A DNA stretch of 64,000 bases from Lepas anatifera (taxonomy: Eukaryota > Arthropoda > Thecostraca > Lepadidae): the NCBI GenBank assembly GCA_034440635.1, contig JAOTON010000981.1, positions 41,059-105,058 on the forward strand, in the 5' to 3' direction. How positions within the stretch are numbered: position 1 is the stretch's first letter; every line of letters starts with the position of its first letter. This document shows positions 1-13,084 of the stretch, piece after piece. Made by a program: the position numbers and the translations under genes. Below the pieces are notes generated by a model that ran no database searches, was not told the DNA's origin, and worked only from the letters and a program-made list of their open reading frames with translations.

Positions 1-1179
1 GGGACATGACAGTTTGTTATACCTCCAGGAAACCTTTGTTGCCTCACTTTTCCCATGTCACCGTTGGAGTTTTTTTCTACGAGTTTTATATTTTAGTTTG
101 TGGGAGGCCGGGATTGTTTTCTTCTGTGCAGCGTTATCGTGGGAGTAGTATTGGCGTTTGAGATTGGCGAGAGGACGTAATCGGGCAAGATATTACATCA
201 TTGTATTGTATTGTATTGTATTGTATAAGCTGCACACACTTCCACACAGTTAGTGGCTTTTCTAGTGCCGTCGCAACGAACATGAAACAATGGAAACTAT
301 GGCAAGAGACGGGAAGGATAAGGATGGATGAGGGCAAAGGAAGGTGGAATACTACCTGGAGAGGTCGCTGCTGCCCAAGGCGCATGCGCTCGCTACCTCC
401 ACGTAGTTTAAGGATGAGGAGGAGAATAGGATAAGGATTTCCGGCTGCTACACACACACACATAGGCACACAAATGAACTTAAAAACTGAAGAAGATGAA
501 TGTGAAATAGGCGATGCTCGGCTTCGTATTTGTTTCATTCTCGTACGGATGGCCCAGAATAAGTGACTTCGTTGTTCTTGTATGCAATTTGTCTTCGAGT
601 TTTGATTTGAATCTTGTCTCCTTAGCGTTACTTTGAAATAATATAAATTAGTCAAGGCTGTCATCACTAACGAACTTTGAAGGTGGCTGACAGTTTTAAA
701 AGCTGTGATTCAGATACTTCTTGTCCCAAGCGGCCTCCAAAATCACGTGAGTCACAACAAAAAATCAAGCAGGGACATAAGTTGCGAAAATGCGATGACG
801 GACGAAAACACATGAAATATGTCATATGTCATCTTGTTTTATCTTGTCCCACAGATCACTGAGGAAAATGCGAACCAGTCCATGACGTAGCCGATGAAGA
901 TAACAATATGCCAATGCAATATCAACCCCGGATTAAAAAAAGAACAGGATGAATTACGTCCATTTCTTGAGCACGAAAAACACGTCCACCCTCTGTGATC
1001 GACCGACTCGAAGGCGGTTGGGGACAATACTTATATGGTTTGGGTATTCACTGTCATAATTTAGATGTGTATTATACCAGTTTTTATACCCGAGATTCCT
1101 CTGTCAAGTGAGGCCAAAACAAGTCCCTGGTGAGCCCTAAATAAATCTGAAAAAGATACTTTTTCCACCTAAAATTGTG
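1..1179. other. Intergenic, no gene recognised
   Basis: I see no splice-flanked or family-like coding segment here. The only simple structure is a short (TTGTA)5 microsatellite at 201-226. The small open frames on both strands have no recognisable motif and look like chance frames. Confidence 0.6.
201..226. repeat. (TTGTA)n microsatellite
   Basis: Five consecutive TTGTA units are read directly. There is no evidence of function. Confidence 0.9.
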
Positions 1180-2060
1180 AATTTCAGGACACTGTCAGGT
1201 CAGGTCGCCAGTACAGGTCAAGTGACCTAGCCTCCAAAAAATGTTAAAGGTGGCATAAGTAAGAAAAGCGTGAATCTACGAATTGAAACTTATACCACAT
1301 AATAGGCCCATGAGTGCTAAAAAATACAATCCGAGATTTTTCCGATCGATGACCTAGGGTCAGGTGCCGGTCCACTGGAAATGCACGGGGAAAACGGAAA
1401 TTGGCTGAACAATTGGTATTTGTCTCTTGATAACACTTGGAATACCTTCGTATCCTCCAAATCGCAGTATCTTAGGTCCCTTTGTAGGTTTACGCTGAAA
1501 GTTTGGACCTGTGACCTCTTAGAGGTCACCCGGAGCACTTAAACAGATTTTCGGACTTTGCCGCATAATTTTGGAGGGCCTAATAATGAAGCTTTTATTT
1601 TGTTCTCATTCCGTTTGGATTCCTATTGCAAGTCGATTGATATGTATATTGACTGTTAGGTTAAATGGAGGACTTGACCTGACCTTAGGTCAGGTCGTTA
1701 TGTTTTGACCTAATATAGTCATATTATACATCATTCGATTAGCCACAACGGGAGGAAGCGAATGCTGTTTAAAAATGATTCTAACACAACTCTGTCACAC
1801 GCTAGAGCCAGAAAATATCCCCTAACATATCACCTTCTTTGATCTGTCATGACCTCAATATTGACCTGAGCAAAAAAAAAAACAATCGATGTAGTTTCTT
1901 CATGAATTTGTGTGGGCTATCCACCAGCCTTCACGTTTTGCGCTATCCCGCATAGAAGCCGAGTTCGAGGGAGGGGTGTTTGAACACCCCTCATCAGGGC
2001 GAAGGCGGCTCGGAGGCCCACCGGGGCGGGTGGTAAGCGGCATTTACAGGCCGGCAGATG
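1180..2060. mobile_element. TGACCT-rich dispersed element, copy 1
   Basis: This block aligns by eye with 36990-38073. Both have a GTCAGGTCAGGTC start, then 'gaaact.ataccacat', then many TGACCT/AGGTCA hexamers, and both end in 'cagggcgaagg.ggctcg' followed by a GC-rich CCACCGGGGC terminus. The right edge here is degraded ('ggtaagcgg' where copy 2 has 'ggttaactgg'). Copies 2 and 3 end at TTAA, which points to a non-autonomous piggyBac-like element. No coding frame is evident. Confidence 0.6.
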
Positions 2061-2295
2061 GTGTAAATCCAGCACTAAAGCCCCAGCCCTAAACTGACAT
2101 TAAAAAGATGCACTCCAGTCCTCGAATCGAAACCAGTGCCTTGCAAAAAGTGAGGACAGTTCCTTTGAAGACGCAATTCTATTTTCTAAAAAGTTCATGG
2201 TTATGGCCCGAAAGGCGATTTTGGCTCTCTTAAGGCAAAATCTAAGTGTTAGTTCTAGATTTGTAGTTGTATCTGGTCAATACACATCATTTTAC

Positions 2296-3817
2296 CTTTT
2301 CAAAACCTCGGGCGGCGGGGAGGGAGGGTCGCTCTCCAGCAGTTCGTCCCAGTACTCACGGCAGACCTCGGGCGGCGGGGAGGGAGGGTCGCTCTCCAGC
2401 AGTTCGTCCCAGTACTCACGGCAGACCTCGGGCGGCGGGGAGGGAGGGTCGCTCTCCAGCAGTTCGTCCCAGTACTCACGGCAGACCTCGGGCGGCGGGG
2501 AGGGAGGGTCGCTCTCCAGCAGTTCGTCCCAGTACTCACGGCAGACCTCGGGCGGCGGGGAGGGAGGGTCGCTCTCCAGCAGTTCGTCCCAGTACTCACG
2601 GCAGACCTCGGGCGGCGGGGAGGGAGGGTCGCTCTCCAGCAGTTCGTCCCAGTACTCACGGCAGACCTCGGGCGGCGGGGAGGGAGGGTCGCTCTCCAGC
2701 AGTTCGTCCCAGTACTCACGGCAGACCTCGGGCGGCGGGGAGGGAGGGTCGCTCTCCAGCAGTTCGTCCCAGTACTCACGGCAGACCTCGGGCGGCGGGG
2801 AGGGAGGGTCGCTCTCCAGCAGTTCGTCCCAGTACTCACGGCAGACCTCGGGCGGAGGGGAGGGAGGGTCGCTCTCCAGCAGTTCGTCCCAGTACTCACG
2901 GCAGACCTCGGGCGGCGGGGAGGGAGGGTCGCTCTCCAGCAGTTCGTCCCAGTACTCACGGCAGACCTCGGGCGGCGGGGAGGGAGGGTCGCTCTCCAGC
3001 AGTTCGTCCCAGTACTCACGGCAGACCTCGGGCGGCGGGGAGGGAGGGTCGCTCTCCAGCAGTTCGTCCCAGTACTCACGGCAGACCTCGGGCGGAGGGG
3101 GAGGGAGGGTCGCTCTCCAGCAGTTCATCCCAGTACTCACGGCAGACCTCGGGCAGCGGGGAGGGAGGGTCGCTCTCCAGCAGTTCATCAGAGTGGGGCC
3201 GCCAGCCCAGCAGCTTCTGCAGTTCGCGGTGGTAGGGAGCCGGCCTCCGGCCCCCGTGCGAACCCTCGGTGGTTCTCAGAGCCTCCCGGAACGCCGTCTT
3301 CAACTTCCGCCATTTGTTCCTCACCTGAGGCACGCTGGGCGAAAGGAGCGGAGTCAGAACCGAGGGAAATGGCGGCAGTTTAGTTCGGTATTCAGCAGTC
3401 TTCATTGTATAATCAATGAGTTCTCTTTATGTGAACGGTGTGGAAGAAGAATATGCTTCCCTGACGTCACCGCATCCCCCTGATCAACAGCTAGACAGGA
3501 ACAGCAAATTTATTCAGCCAGTGGCGGATCCAGGGAGGGGAAATGTATTTGCCCCCAACGGAAAGGTCACCAAGCGTCTTAGACTGGACGGTTCAAACCC
3601 GAGGACAGGAAAGGCACTAATTAGACAGTCTGTACCCACCGATCCCGTGAGTGGGCGTTACCTTTTGTAGACGCCCCTCTGTCGGAGCAGCTCCACCACC
3701 TGGGCGAACCGGTCCACCACGGCGGCGCTCTGACTGTCCGGCGGTCTTCCCTGCTTCAGCTCGGCCAGTACGGCCAGCAGCGTCTGCACCTCGCGACCCC
3801 GCCACCGCTCAATCGGC
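2296..3817 (-). CDS. Myb/SANT-like DNA-binding protein, two exons (3662-3817 and 2296-3334)
   Basis: On the minus strand, 3662-3817 is an exon between a 'gtgtacag' acceptor and an AAAAG/GTAACG donor. It encodes ERWRGREVQTLLAVL, then RFAQVVELLRQRGVYK, the first helices of a trihelix or Myb/SANT-like domain. After a 327-bp intron, the next exon starts at 3334 (acceptor 'ttcgcccag') in matching phase with VPQVRNKWRKLKTAFREAL, the KW..LK..F helix typical of the family, then APYHRELQKLLGW. The exon continues into an array of 20-residue repeats (WDELLESDPPSPPPEV core, acidic and proline-rich) and ends at an AAAAG/GTAAAA donor at 2296/2295. A single extra G near 3096-3100 shifts the frame after the second repeat, so as read the protein is truncated; this is either a real break or a homopolymer error. 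Further upstream exons are listed separately. The likely role is nuclear, sequence-specific DNA binding (inferred from the family); targets are unknown. Confidence 0.6.
2306..3190. repeat. 60-bp coding minisatellite, about 14.7 copies
   Basis: Units start at 2306 and recur every 60 bp to 3086. They are essentially identical except for a C-to-A variant in the unit at 2846. The unit at 3086 is 61 bp long because its G-run has one extra G, and the last unit (3147-3190) is partial and more diverged. The period is a multiple of three, and on the minus strand each unit encodes YWDELLESDPPSPPPEVCRE. Near-perfect identity implies recent expansion or homogenisation. Confidence 0.95.
3519..3570. mobile_element. 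hAT-like MITE end fragment in the SANT-gene intron
   Basis: CAGTGGCGGATCCAGGGAGG followed by 'gcccccaacggaaagg' matches the left end of the complete MITE at 28274-28655. I do not see the other end, so this is a truncated copy. It lies within the intron 3335-3661. Confidence 0.6.
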
Positions 3818-3981
3818 CTGTACACAGTGTAGCTGTCAAGGCTCCTGCCCCGCCACCGCTCAATCGGCCTGTACACACACACGCACACGCGCACACACAC
3901 ACGCACACACACACACACTCACACACACAGTGTAGCTGTCAAGGCTAGTGCCCCCGCCACCGCTCAATCGGCCTGTGCACA
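3795..3981. repeat. Tandemly repeated exon-start segment with CA-rich spacer
   Basis: The segment CCACCGCTCAATCGGCCTGT occurs at 3803, 3852 and 3957, with 'gtgtagctgtcaaggct' also repeated. A (CA)n-rich tract lies at 3872-3930. Because the segment contains the acceptor side of the SANT exon, these are duplicated splice-site plus exon-start copies. Confidence 0.8.
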
Positions 3982-4020
3982 TTACAGCTCTTAAAATCTG
4001 ACCCTGTGGGCCTCCGGTAT

Positions 4021-4190
4021 TTACTGCTTTACATCGGCATTTACCAGTTCATCACTGACCGGCAGTAGACCTAGTTTTATCGTTATTTACCAATTTGTCA
4101 CTGACCGGCAGTAAACCTAGTTTTACCGGTATTTACCAGTTTATGTCACTGACCGGCAGTAAACCTCTAGTTTTACCGGTATTTTTCCAA
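4021..4190. repeat. About 50-bp tandem repeat, 3-4 copies
   Basis: Units of 'cactgaccggcagtaaacc' followed by 'tagttttaccggtatttacc' are repeated with small differences. It lies in the presumed intron between 4311 and 3817 of the minus-strand gene. Confidence 0.85.
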
Positions 4191-4310
4191 CCCCTGGATG
4201 AAAATAGCGACGATAACCAGTGTAATTTATATGTGAGACATGCTCCCAGCTGCATTACAGAACTAACAAAAAGCACAGCTGCCGCCGAACCGCCGGAGCG
4301 CGGGACTCAC

Positions 4311-4355
4311 GTGTGGTGCGAGGGTGGCGCGCTGGAGAGCGGCCGCAGCAGCGCC
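4311..4355 (-). CDS. Candidate 45-bp internal exon
   Basis: On the minus strand the segment lies between an acceptor ('tccgcag') and a strong donor (GTGAGT). It enters with one base and leaves with two. That joins in phase with the exon at 5434-5542 before it and the SANT exon at 3662-3817 after it, and encodes ALLRPLSSAPPSHH. The phase agreement is the main support; the peptide itself is not diagnostic. Confidence 0.3.
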
Positions 4356-5044
4356 CTGCGGAGCCGACGGAAGGTCAGTCCCCTCACCAGGTCCGAGCCT
4401 GTGGTCTGCCGTCAGAGCGGCACCAACGGCCGTCACAGCATGGGGTCGGACACACCACCGGGTAACACTCAGCGGACCCCCTCAACCAAGTGGAAGCATG
4501 GCCCCCAAGTCGGAAGGAGGGTTCGATACGGGCATTTTGCACTGCCCCGCAAAACGCCGGGTCAAAGTATGCCAGGAATGATTAAATAAAACATTCCAAA
4601 AAAACAAGTTGACTTCCGGAAAGCCAAGGAAGGTAGACTGAGAAAACCATGAATAATAATCAGAATACCTAAAAATGCATGCAAAAAGTATGATTTAGTG
4701 GAGGTGATAGGGAGAACATGCAGCAGATGCTGAAAATGAGTTTAAAGCAAAGGCATGCCCAAAATTTGACAGATATGTGAAAAAATGTCTTTGAACAACC
4801 TGAAATTTCGTTCCTTTTACAAATGAGCCTCCAACTATTGTACCGGTGTTCACAAAATAGCAGCTTTTGACCAGACATCATAGCGACAAACCTTTTGAAA
4901 GCTTCCTGGTTTGGAACATGATCTGCATTTCAATTCGAGACAATTACGATGCCAAATCAAGTTAATTTCACTAAAAGCAAGTAGGTTGTCACAAGCAGAT
5001 TCACGAGTAACAAAGAAATCATACCCCCTCCCCCTGAAAGCGGC

Positions 5045-5195
5045 CAAATTCCACCCAGCTTGGACAAAAGTTATCACACTTGAGTTTGCTCGCCTGTTTG
5101 AAAGCCCTACTACAGATATCACAGCCGTGAGGTCTGGGGCTGGCGTGTGCGGCAGGAACATAGGACATCAGATCATGCTGTTGTGTAAACGCCTT
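5045..5195 (-). pseudogene. C2H2-like finger remnant next to a SINE insertion
   Basis: The minus strand reads KAFTQQHDLMSYVPAAH and then PHGCDICSRAFKQASKLK, which resembles a C2H2 linker plus the Cys half of a finger. The downstream histidines are missing. A 15-bp duplication shows that a SINE (5196-5379) was inserted directly upstream of it in minus orientation. I could not find an acceptor that joins this frame to the exon at 5434-5542, so I treat it as a relic within that intron. Confidence 0.35.
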
Positions 5196-5379
5196 ATAAC
5201 AATTCTTTAGGCTTATCGAGGCACCAGCTGCCAGGGTCATATCGCGTCGCCAACTATTTCTCTGTTGGAAAGGTTTCTCGGGAGCCAACTTGCTCCTTGT
5301 TCAGGGAAGCCACCGGGCCTCGAACCCGGATCGGCTGAATGGAAGCCAGCTACGCTGACCACTCCACTACCACGCCCCT
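5196..5379 (-). mobile_element. tRNA-derived SINE with 15-bp target-site duplication
   Basis: The insert is flanked by the exact repeat TTGTGTAAACGCCTT (5181-5195 and 5380-5394). On the minus strand it starts with a tRNA-like head (GGGCGTGGTAGTGGAGTGG, B-box-like GGGTTCGAGGCCC). The body is 'cccgagaaaccttt..aacag..aa..gttgg', ending in 'tatgaccctggcagctggtg' and 'tcgataagcc'. The body and tail recur at 36770-36870, and the tail alone at 34057-34090 and 41084-41117. Confidence 0.9.
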
Positions 5380-5433
5380 TTGTGTAAACGCCTTGCCGCG
5401 TCGACGTGGGGCAGGCGCAGGTCACACGCCTAC

Positions 5434-5542
5434 CTTCGGTCCCTGCTGACGCCTGCGTGTTTGTTGTTTGCGTGTTTGTACAGCGCCTCCTGGTCCGAAC
5501 AGCGGGAGCTAAAGCGGTCGCAGAAGAGAGTGTCGGCACCGC
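5434..5542 (-). CDS. Candidate exon with a C2H2-like finger
   Basis: The 109-bp minus-strand segment lies between a good acceptor ('ccactttctactgcag') and a donor (GAAG/GTAGGC). It encodes GADTLFCDRFSSRCSDQEAL then YKHANNKHAGVSRDR. This resembles a C2H2 finger with its second Cys displaced (CDRF..RC instead of CDRC..RF), with the His-x4-His pair intact. It enters with two bases, exactly complementing the one-base end of 7801-7956, and exits with two. It is probably part of the same minus-strand gene as the SANT exons; the finger may not bind zinc normally. Confidence 0.45.
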
Positions 5543-5549
5543 CTGCAGT

Positions 5550-7537
5550 AGAAAGTGGTCTTAGCCCCAACGCACGTGGAATGGAATATCTGACATAGCA
5601 GCTTTCCATGAAAATTCCAAATGTAAAATGGTAGATTTGAAGCACTCACGGATTTCGGTCGAGCGTGGTCTCCACCAGCAGTGCTTAACACGAAACTGCA
5701 ACGTTTTGTTCAAACTGAACAACGATTTCATTTAGTAAACTTTTAGAATTTGAACAAAGTTACAATACATGAACAGCTTCGACACGCTCACTTACCGTTG
5801 ATACCATATAAAGCACAATAACAGGAAAGCTTTACGGAATATTTGAGATATCAGAAATGGTGGTGAGATTATCTATTCTGGATTTGTCTCTTTTCCAACG
5901 TATAGATTCAGCCCCTGGAAGATACCCTTCGTCTTCCTTTGTATTTTTAATAATAAACGGATAGAGTATCTGTGTAGTCGGTATGAGTAAAATGGGTATT
6001 ATTTAAATACACGTCTCTATTGAACAGTGTAAAAAATATTACACGGGACATTACTGCAAATATTCTACGGATGTATTATCACTGAATATGAAAATAATTT
6101 TAGCCCAAAAGTGCGGCATAATACAGTAAATCAGTAATACAAATATTCGTACGATCCGGATTGATGCTTCACGTCGCATTCTTTGCCACATACGCTGCTC
6201 CGTGAGGTGATCGCAACTTGACGATATTGAACTTGGCTCACTTAAGCTAAGGTCACCACGTGGCCTTCTCCGACCATACAGTACATTTTTGTCAACTTTT
6301 TCAAGATAAACAGGAGGGGGTGCTGGTTTCCATCACAACTTTCTATCACGATTGAAGTGGGATTTGTACGGGGAACCGTACGAATGAATACCAAAATGGA
6401 CAAAATAGTTAGATTTAAAAGCCAAGAGAAAATGGCACAGCACATCTATTTCTGAAAAGTCCTGTGTTGAAATGCAGCTGATCAAGGTTTAGTTTCAGGA
6501 AAAGGAAATATTTTCCTGGCCATATTTTACAAACAAATTTCAAAGTGATTTCAAATCTAAAAACCAAAAGCGTTAAATTCTTTGAAAAAATCATTACACA
6601 CCATTGTTCTTCAGATCATAAAATACCAAACAGATAGAGCTTTGCATCATTTTCGATGCACATAATGGGTGCTATTTTCATTTGGAAATTTAGGCGTCGA
6701 GAAAAGTATCACTATTGAAAACAGAAATTGCTAAAAACCACCTCACCTTGCATGAATCTTAGCACCCCTGCTGCTACCAATGAGAGAAGCCCCACCGCAA
6801 AATATAATCGGAATCTTTGACACATGATGCCATCGCTTGATCGATTTGTTATTCGCAAGATTTGTGATTAAATTCGTGGCATCCACGTTCGACTGTAATA
6901 AGTGTGCTGATATCGTTCATATATCTACGGTGATCTCTTACGGCGGTTGGACCGGTCTAAATATGGCATGGTTGGATGTGAAATTAAATAATATAATATT
7001 GAATAATATTGAAAAATATGACCATTTCAAGAACCACAATTAACTTTTGATTCACTTAAAAGTCATATCGTCAGAAGCCGCTGCTTTCCAATTTAATGAT
7101 TTTGGGTCTTCTCCGCAAATTTTACAATACGTGAAAAAATAACCACGTGCATTTGGGGTCACACAAACATTTCCTACAGTCATCTGACCTCTGGAAGTTG
7201 ATGGGCACCACATGAAATTGTTTAGGCAACGAACCCACGTTACCTTCGAATCGAGGAAGAGTAAACTTCCCACAAGTTTCCGCAATACCCAGCTGGCAAG
7301 CAAAGAAACGTGCTGCGTCGGAAAGACCAACAAAAATTTAGTGGGACTCTGCGGAGTTTGATCATGCCCACGACTCAAATGTACTAGCAGGATTTCCGAG
7401 ATCAGTGGTGGAACTGCCGCCTGATAATTATTAGACCTTCAACTGCCTCTTCGAAGGCTACGCGAACATCTCGGGTGAGGTGGTATCTACTGTAAAGGCA
7501 TATTGTCCAACAACAGGAATAGGAAGAAACCCCGGCT
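5550..7537. other. Presumed intron of the minus-strand gene; no further feature
   Basis: This AT-rich sequence lies between the exons at 7801-7956 and 5434-5542. I see no additional exon with convincing splice sites, and no repeat that recurs elsewhere in the window. Confidence 0.5.
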
Positions 7538-7744
7538 TATTTATTTATTTTATTTTATTAGGGCCACTCCCAACAGGCACACTTGCCCAATTACAGGGAG
7601 TATTGGCGTGGGTGTTTAAGGATCCTCTCCACCGGGTCAGATCGGACACGGAAGGCGGTTTCCCGCCATGGGGCTTGAACCCACGTTAATCCATGCTATC
7701 CGATCCGTAGACTGGCAACGAAGCCACTTGGCCACCCCGGCCCT
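7538..7744 (-). mobile_element. tRNA-derived SINE with TAAA-type tail
   Basis: On the minus strand it begins GGGCCGGGGTGGCCAAGTGG (a tRNA-Leu/Ser-like A-box region). A B-box-like GGGTTCAAGCCCC follows, then a non-tRNA body and an AATAAAATAAAATAAATAAA tail (plus coordinates 7538-7560). No clean target-site duplication was found. It lies between two candidate exons of the minus-strand gene. Confidence 0.75.
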
Positions 7745-7800
7745 TATGGCTGACGACTATTCCTCGTCACCACACACCAGTTAATAATGCCACAGCTCAC

Positions 7801-7956
7801 CTGCAGAAGAGACCGCGAGACTCACGCCGTTCTCATGTATCTCCATCTCAGCGTCCGATTCTGTCTTGACGCTAGTCTCCTCTGTCTTGACGCTATTCTC
7901 TTCTGTCTTATATTCAACTGAAAACCACCATTCCTTGGTTACTTTGCTATATATTC
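7801..7956 (-). CDS. Candidate exon, KTEE-rich N-terminal region
   Basis: On the minus strand a 156-bp segment lies between a polypyrimidine acceptor ('tatttttaattacag') and a CTGCAG/GTGAGC donor. It encodes YSKVTKEWWFSVEYKTEENS, then VKTEETSVKTESDAEMEIHENG. Acidic KTE-rich exons like this commonly precede the finger exons of arthropod zinc-finger genes. It exits with one base and splices in phase to 5434-5542. The reading frame is also open upstream of the acceptor to an ATG at 8020, so a first-exon alternative is possible. Confidence 0.45.
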
Positions 7957-8020
7957 CTGTAATTAAAAATATTGGTAATGCGCATGTCACTGCCAGTAAA
8001 ACACACCGTAAAATAGACAT

Positions 8021-8590
8021 CTGCTACACCGCTTTGTAACCTACGTGCTTTGCTGTTAGTCGAGGGATGACCTTGTTTATGTTTAAGCCTCAGGTGTTTA
8101 ATGCTGGGAAGACTGTGTAACATTTAGAGCAGCAGAAATGACATAACTCCAGTTTTACATTGTCTCGTCTATTCTATCGCAAGGGTGGTCGAGAGAAATA
8201 GCATATTAGAAATAAGACAGTAAACAATTGTTTAAATGTAATATAATCACCCGCAGTAGAGCTGATCGGGAATTTTGTGGGTACAGGATCAAGGTGAAAA
8301 ACGTTATAACATTGAGTGAAAGTGAAGCTAAAAGAACAATATGTACCATTAACATTAACAGAGCGGAGAATGTAGATGTCGCCCACAAACCAGTGGTTTA
8401 AAAAATCACCAGGCATCGTAAATACACAGTGAGCCATGTCTTTCAAACATGTATACGATTCGTACATGCCTCAATTTGTGAGCCATCATTGCTCCGACTC
8501 AAGGCTTGTGAAGTTTCAGCTTAATATGAAGCACTCTGTGATCGGAATCTGAGATAACCAGTTGTCTAGTCTGAACCCGCCCTCGGCACA
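8021..8590. other. No feature recognised
   Basis: Unique-looking sequence without splice-flanked coding segments or recognisable repeats. Confidence 0.5.
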
Positions 8591-8596
8591 AATTTT

Positions 8597-8975
8597 ACAG
8601 TTGACTCTGACGCACTACACCGCTCTGACTCTGACTCGCTACATCGATGACCGACTCACTGCATCGCTCTGACTCTGACTTGCTGCATTGCTGACTCTGA
8701 CTCACTGCATCACTCTGACTCTGGCTCATTTCATCACTCTGACTTTGACTCATCCTGACTCTTACTCGCTGCATCGCTGACTCTGACACCGGTTTCCTAA
8801 ATCGATCCAACTCTGACTCTCTGCATCACTCTGACTTGCTACATCTCGGAGTCTGACTCATTCGGACTCTGACTCGCTGAATCGTTCTGACTCTGACTTG
8901 CTGACATACTCTGACTCACTGCATCACTTTGACCCCCAATTGCTGCATCGCTCTGACTGTAATTCACTCTTAGTT
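8597..8975. repeat. Degenerate GACTCTGACTCGCTGCATC minisatellite
   Basis: Variable-length units (roughly 18-27 bp) of GACTCTGACT followed by CRCTGCATCG are repeated with many substitutions. The minus-strand SQSQS-type open frame across it is a repeat translation. Confidence 0.9.
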
Positions 8976-11940
<2,965 letters not shown>

Positions 11941-11941
11941 T

Positions 11942-12060
11942 CTGCAAAGTATGGCAGCAGGCCAGGCGAGTCGCACCAGCCATCCAAAATTACCGCACCA
12001 CCAGCCTAAAAAATTAGTACCAATCTGCCATATACCAGGGAGAAAATGCACACATTCCTA
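11942..12060 (+). mobile_element. CTGCAAAGTATGGCA-type dispersed element, partial
   Basis: The sequence begins TCTGCAAAGTATGGCAGCAG, followed by 'gagtcgcaccagcca' and 'gcaccaccagcc'. It matches 35690-35815 (plus), 13300-13430 (minus) and the ends of the complete element at 19822-20110. Only one end is visible here. Confidence 0.65.
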
Positions 12061-12589
12061 CCTACATGATGCAATTCTACCAGTCTTATTAGTTTTCCAT
12101 TCATTTTTATTGTTTCCGTTTTTTGAAGAAGGCATTTGCAAGACAGATATGAAGACAAGAGTCCATTGCAGACAAGAGAATGACAAGAAAAACAGAGTAC
12201 AGAAATAAAGTGCCCAACCGCACCCCCCACCATGAGCATTGAGAAAATCAGCCATCCTGCACGAAAAAACAAGACAGATACAGTCAATACAGTCAATTTT
12301 GATACAGTTTTGACACAGTTGGCTACATCGCCCTCCAGCCATCGTCACCACACGCATTCACACCCATGTCCAATGCCCCAGCATACCCGCGTGAGGGAGC
12401 AGGCCCAGACCACGGCAGATCAAGCGCCACAAGGACTAAAGCAGAGTCAGTTAAGTTAGTTGAGGACTTTTTATAAGGCCCCCTCCTGTGTCTTTATAAC
12501 TATTCAACCATTATTTTTTGGGGTTTTCAGGGTCACCTTCCTCGCACCAGTCGTGTCTCTACTAACCGTGCTACTACCCAAGGCCTCTA

Positions 12590-12742
12590 CCATAATTGGC
12601 CTCGGTCATCGAAAGTGTTGGCACCTGGCGGATTTTTTTGAAAACGCCAGTAGAGGGACTGACGTCTGGCGCGGCTGCTTCATATCCGGCGCATTGTTGA
12701 ACGCGATATAGATTTTGAACGTTTATTTTCAGTCGTGGTGAA
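12590..12742 (+). promoter_or_regulatory. Promoter-like block upstream of the THAP exon, duplicated at 55057-55200
   Basis: About 100 bp ('ttggcctcggtcat.gaaag', 'tggcacctggcgga', 'gacgtctggcgcggctgctt', 'catatccggcgca') is almost identical at 55057-55158 on the same strand. Here it ends about 100 bp before the THAP start codon. Whether it is a copied promoter/5' UTR or a transposon-borne segment cannot be told from sequence. Confidence 0.5.
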
Positions 12743-12842
12743 CTCGTTGCTGTGAAAAAGTGTAGTTCATGTTGGGTGGACGTGAATATTGAAGATTGGC
12801 GTTATTTTCTTGTTTGTTATAATCTTGGAAAGTTCAAAGAAA

Positions 12843-13068
12843 ATGGAGTTGAGAAGGATAACCATTACATCCAATCAGAACTGCTGCGTTCCTCAGTGTT
12901 TATCCTTCCGAAGAAAGTGTCCAAGTCTCAGCTTTCACAAGTTTCCTCAGGATAAGGTGCTGTCCAAGCAGTGGAAGTCGAAACTGAGAATTGGGAAGAA
13001 GATGGGCTCAAATGCTGCTGTCTGTTGCAGACATTTTCAGCCATCTGACTTCCATTCACATCCACCTG
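12843..13068 (+). CDS. THAP-domain protein, first coding exon
   Basis: The exon starts at ATG 12843 (MELRRITITSNQNCCVPQC). It contains the THAP C2CH signature: CCVPQC, then SFHKFPQD, a W (KQWKSKLR), then VCCRHFQPSDF. An in-frame ATG also lies 54 bases upstream, but THAP domains start very close to the N terminus, so 12843 is preferred. The exon ends at CCACCTG/GTAAGC (donor at 13069) in phase 1, so the protein continues in an exon that is not recognisable downstream; the following sequence is repeats. THAP domains are zinc-dependent DNA-binding modules related to the P-element transposase DNA-binding domain. The visible part is about 75 residues, most of one THAP domain. It could be a host gene or a domesticated or decaying transposase exon. 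Confidence 0.75.
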
Positions 13069-13084
13069 GTAAGCGGCTGTGAGG

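Noticed and set aside
2197..3483. Plus-strand long open frames (428 and 322 codons) across the 60-bp array
   Set aside because: All three frames of both strands stay open in a 60-bp repeat without stops. Only the minus frame joins a recognisable SANT domain with splice sites.
7538..7744. tRNA-Leu gene on the minus strand
   Set aside because: The head is tRNA-like, but it is followed by a SINE body and an A-rich TAAA tail, so it is a retroposon.
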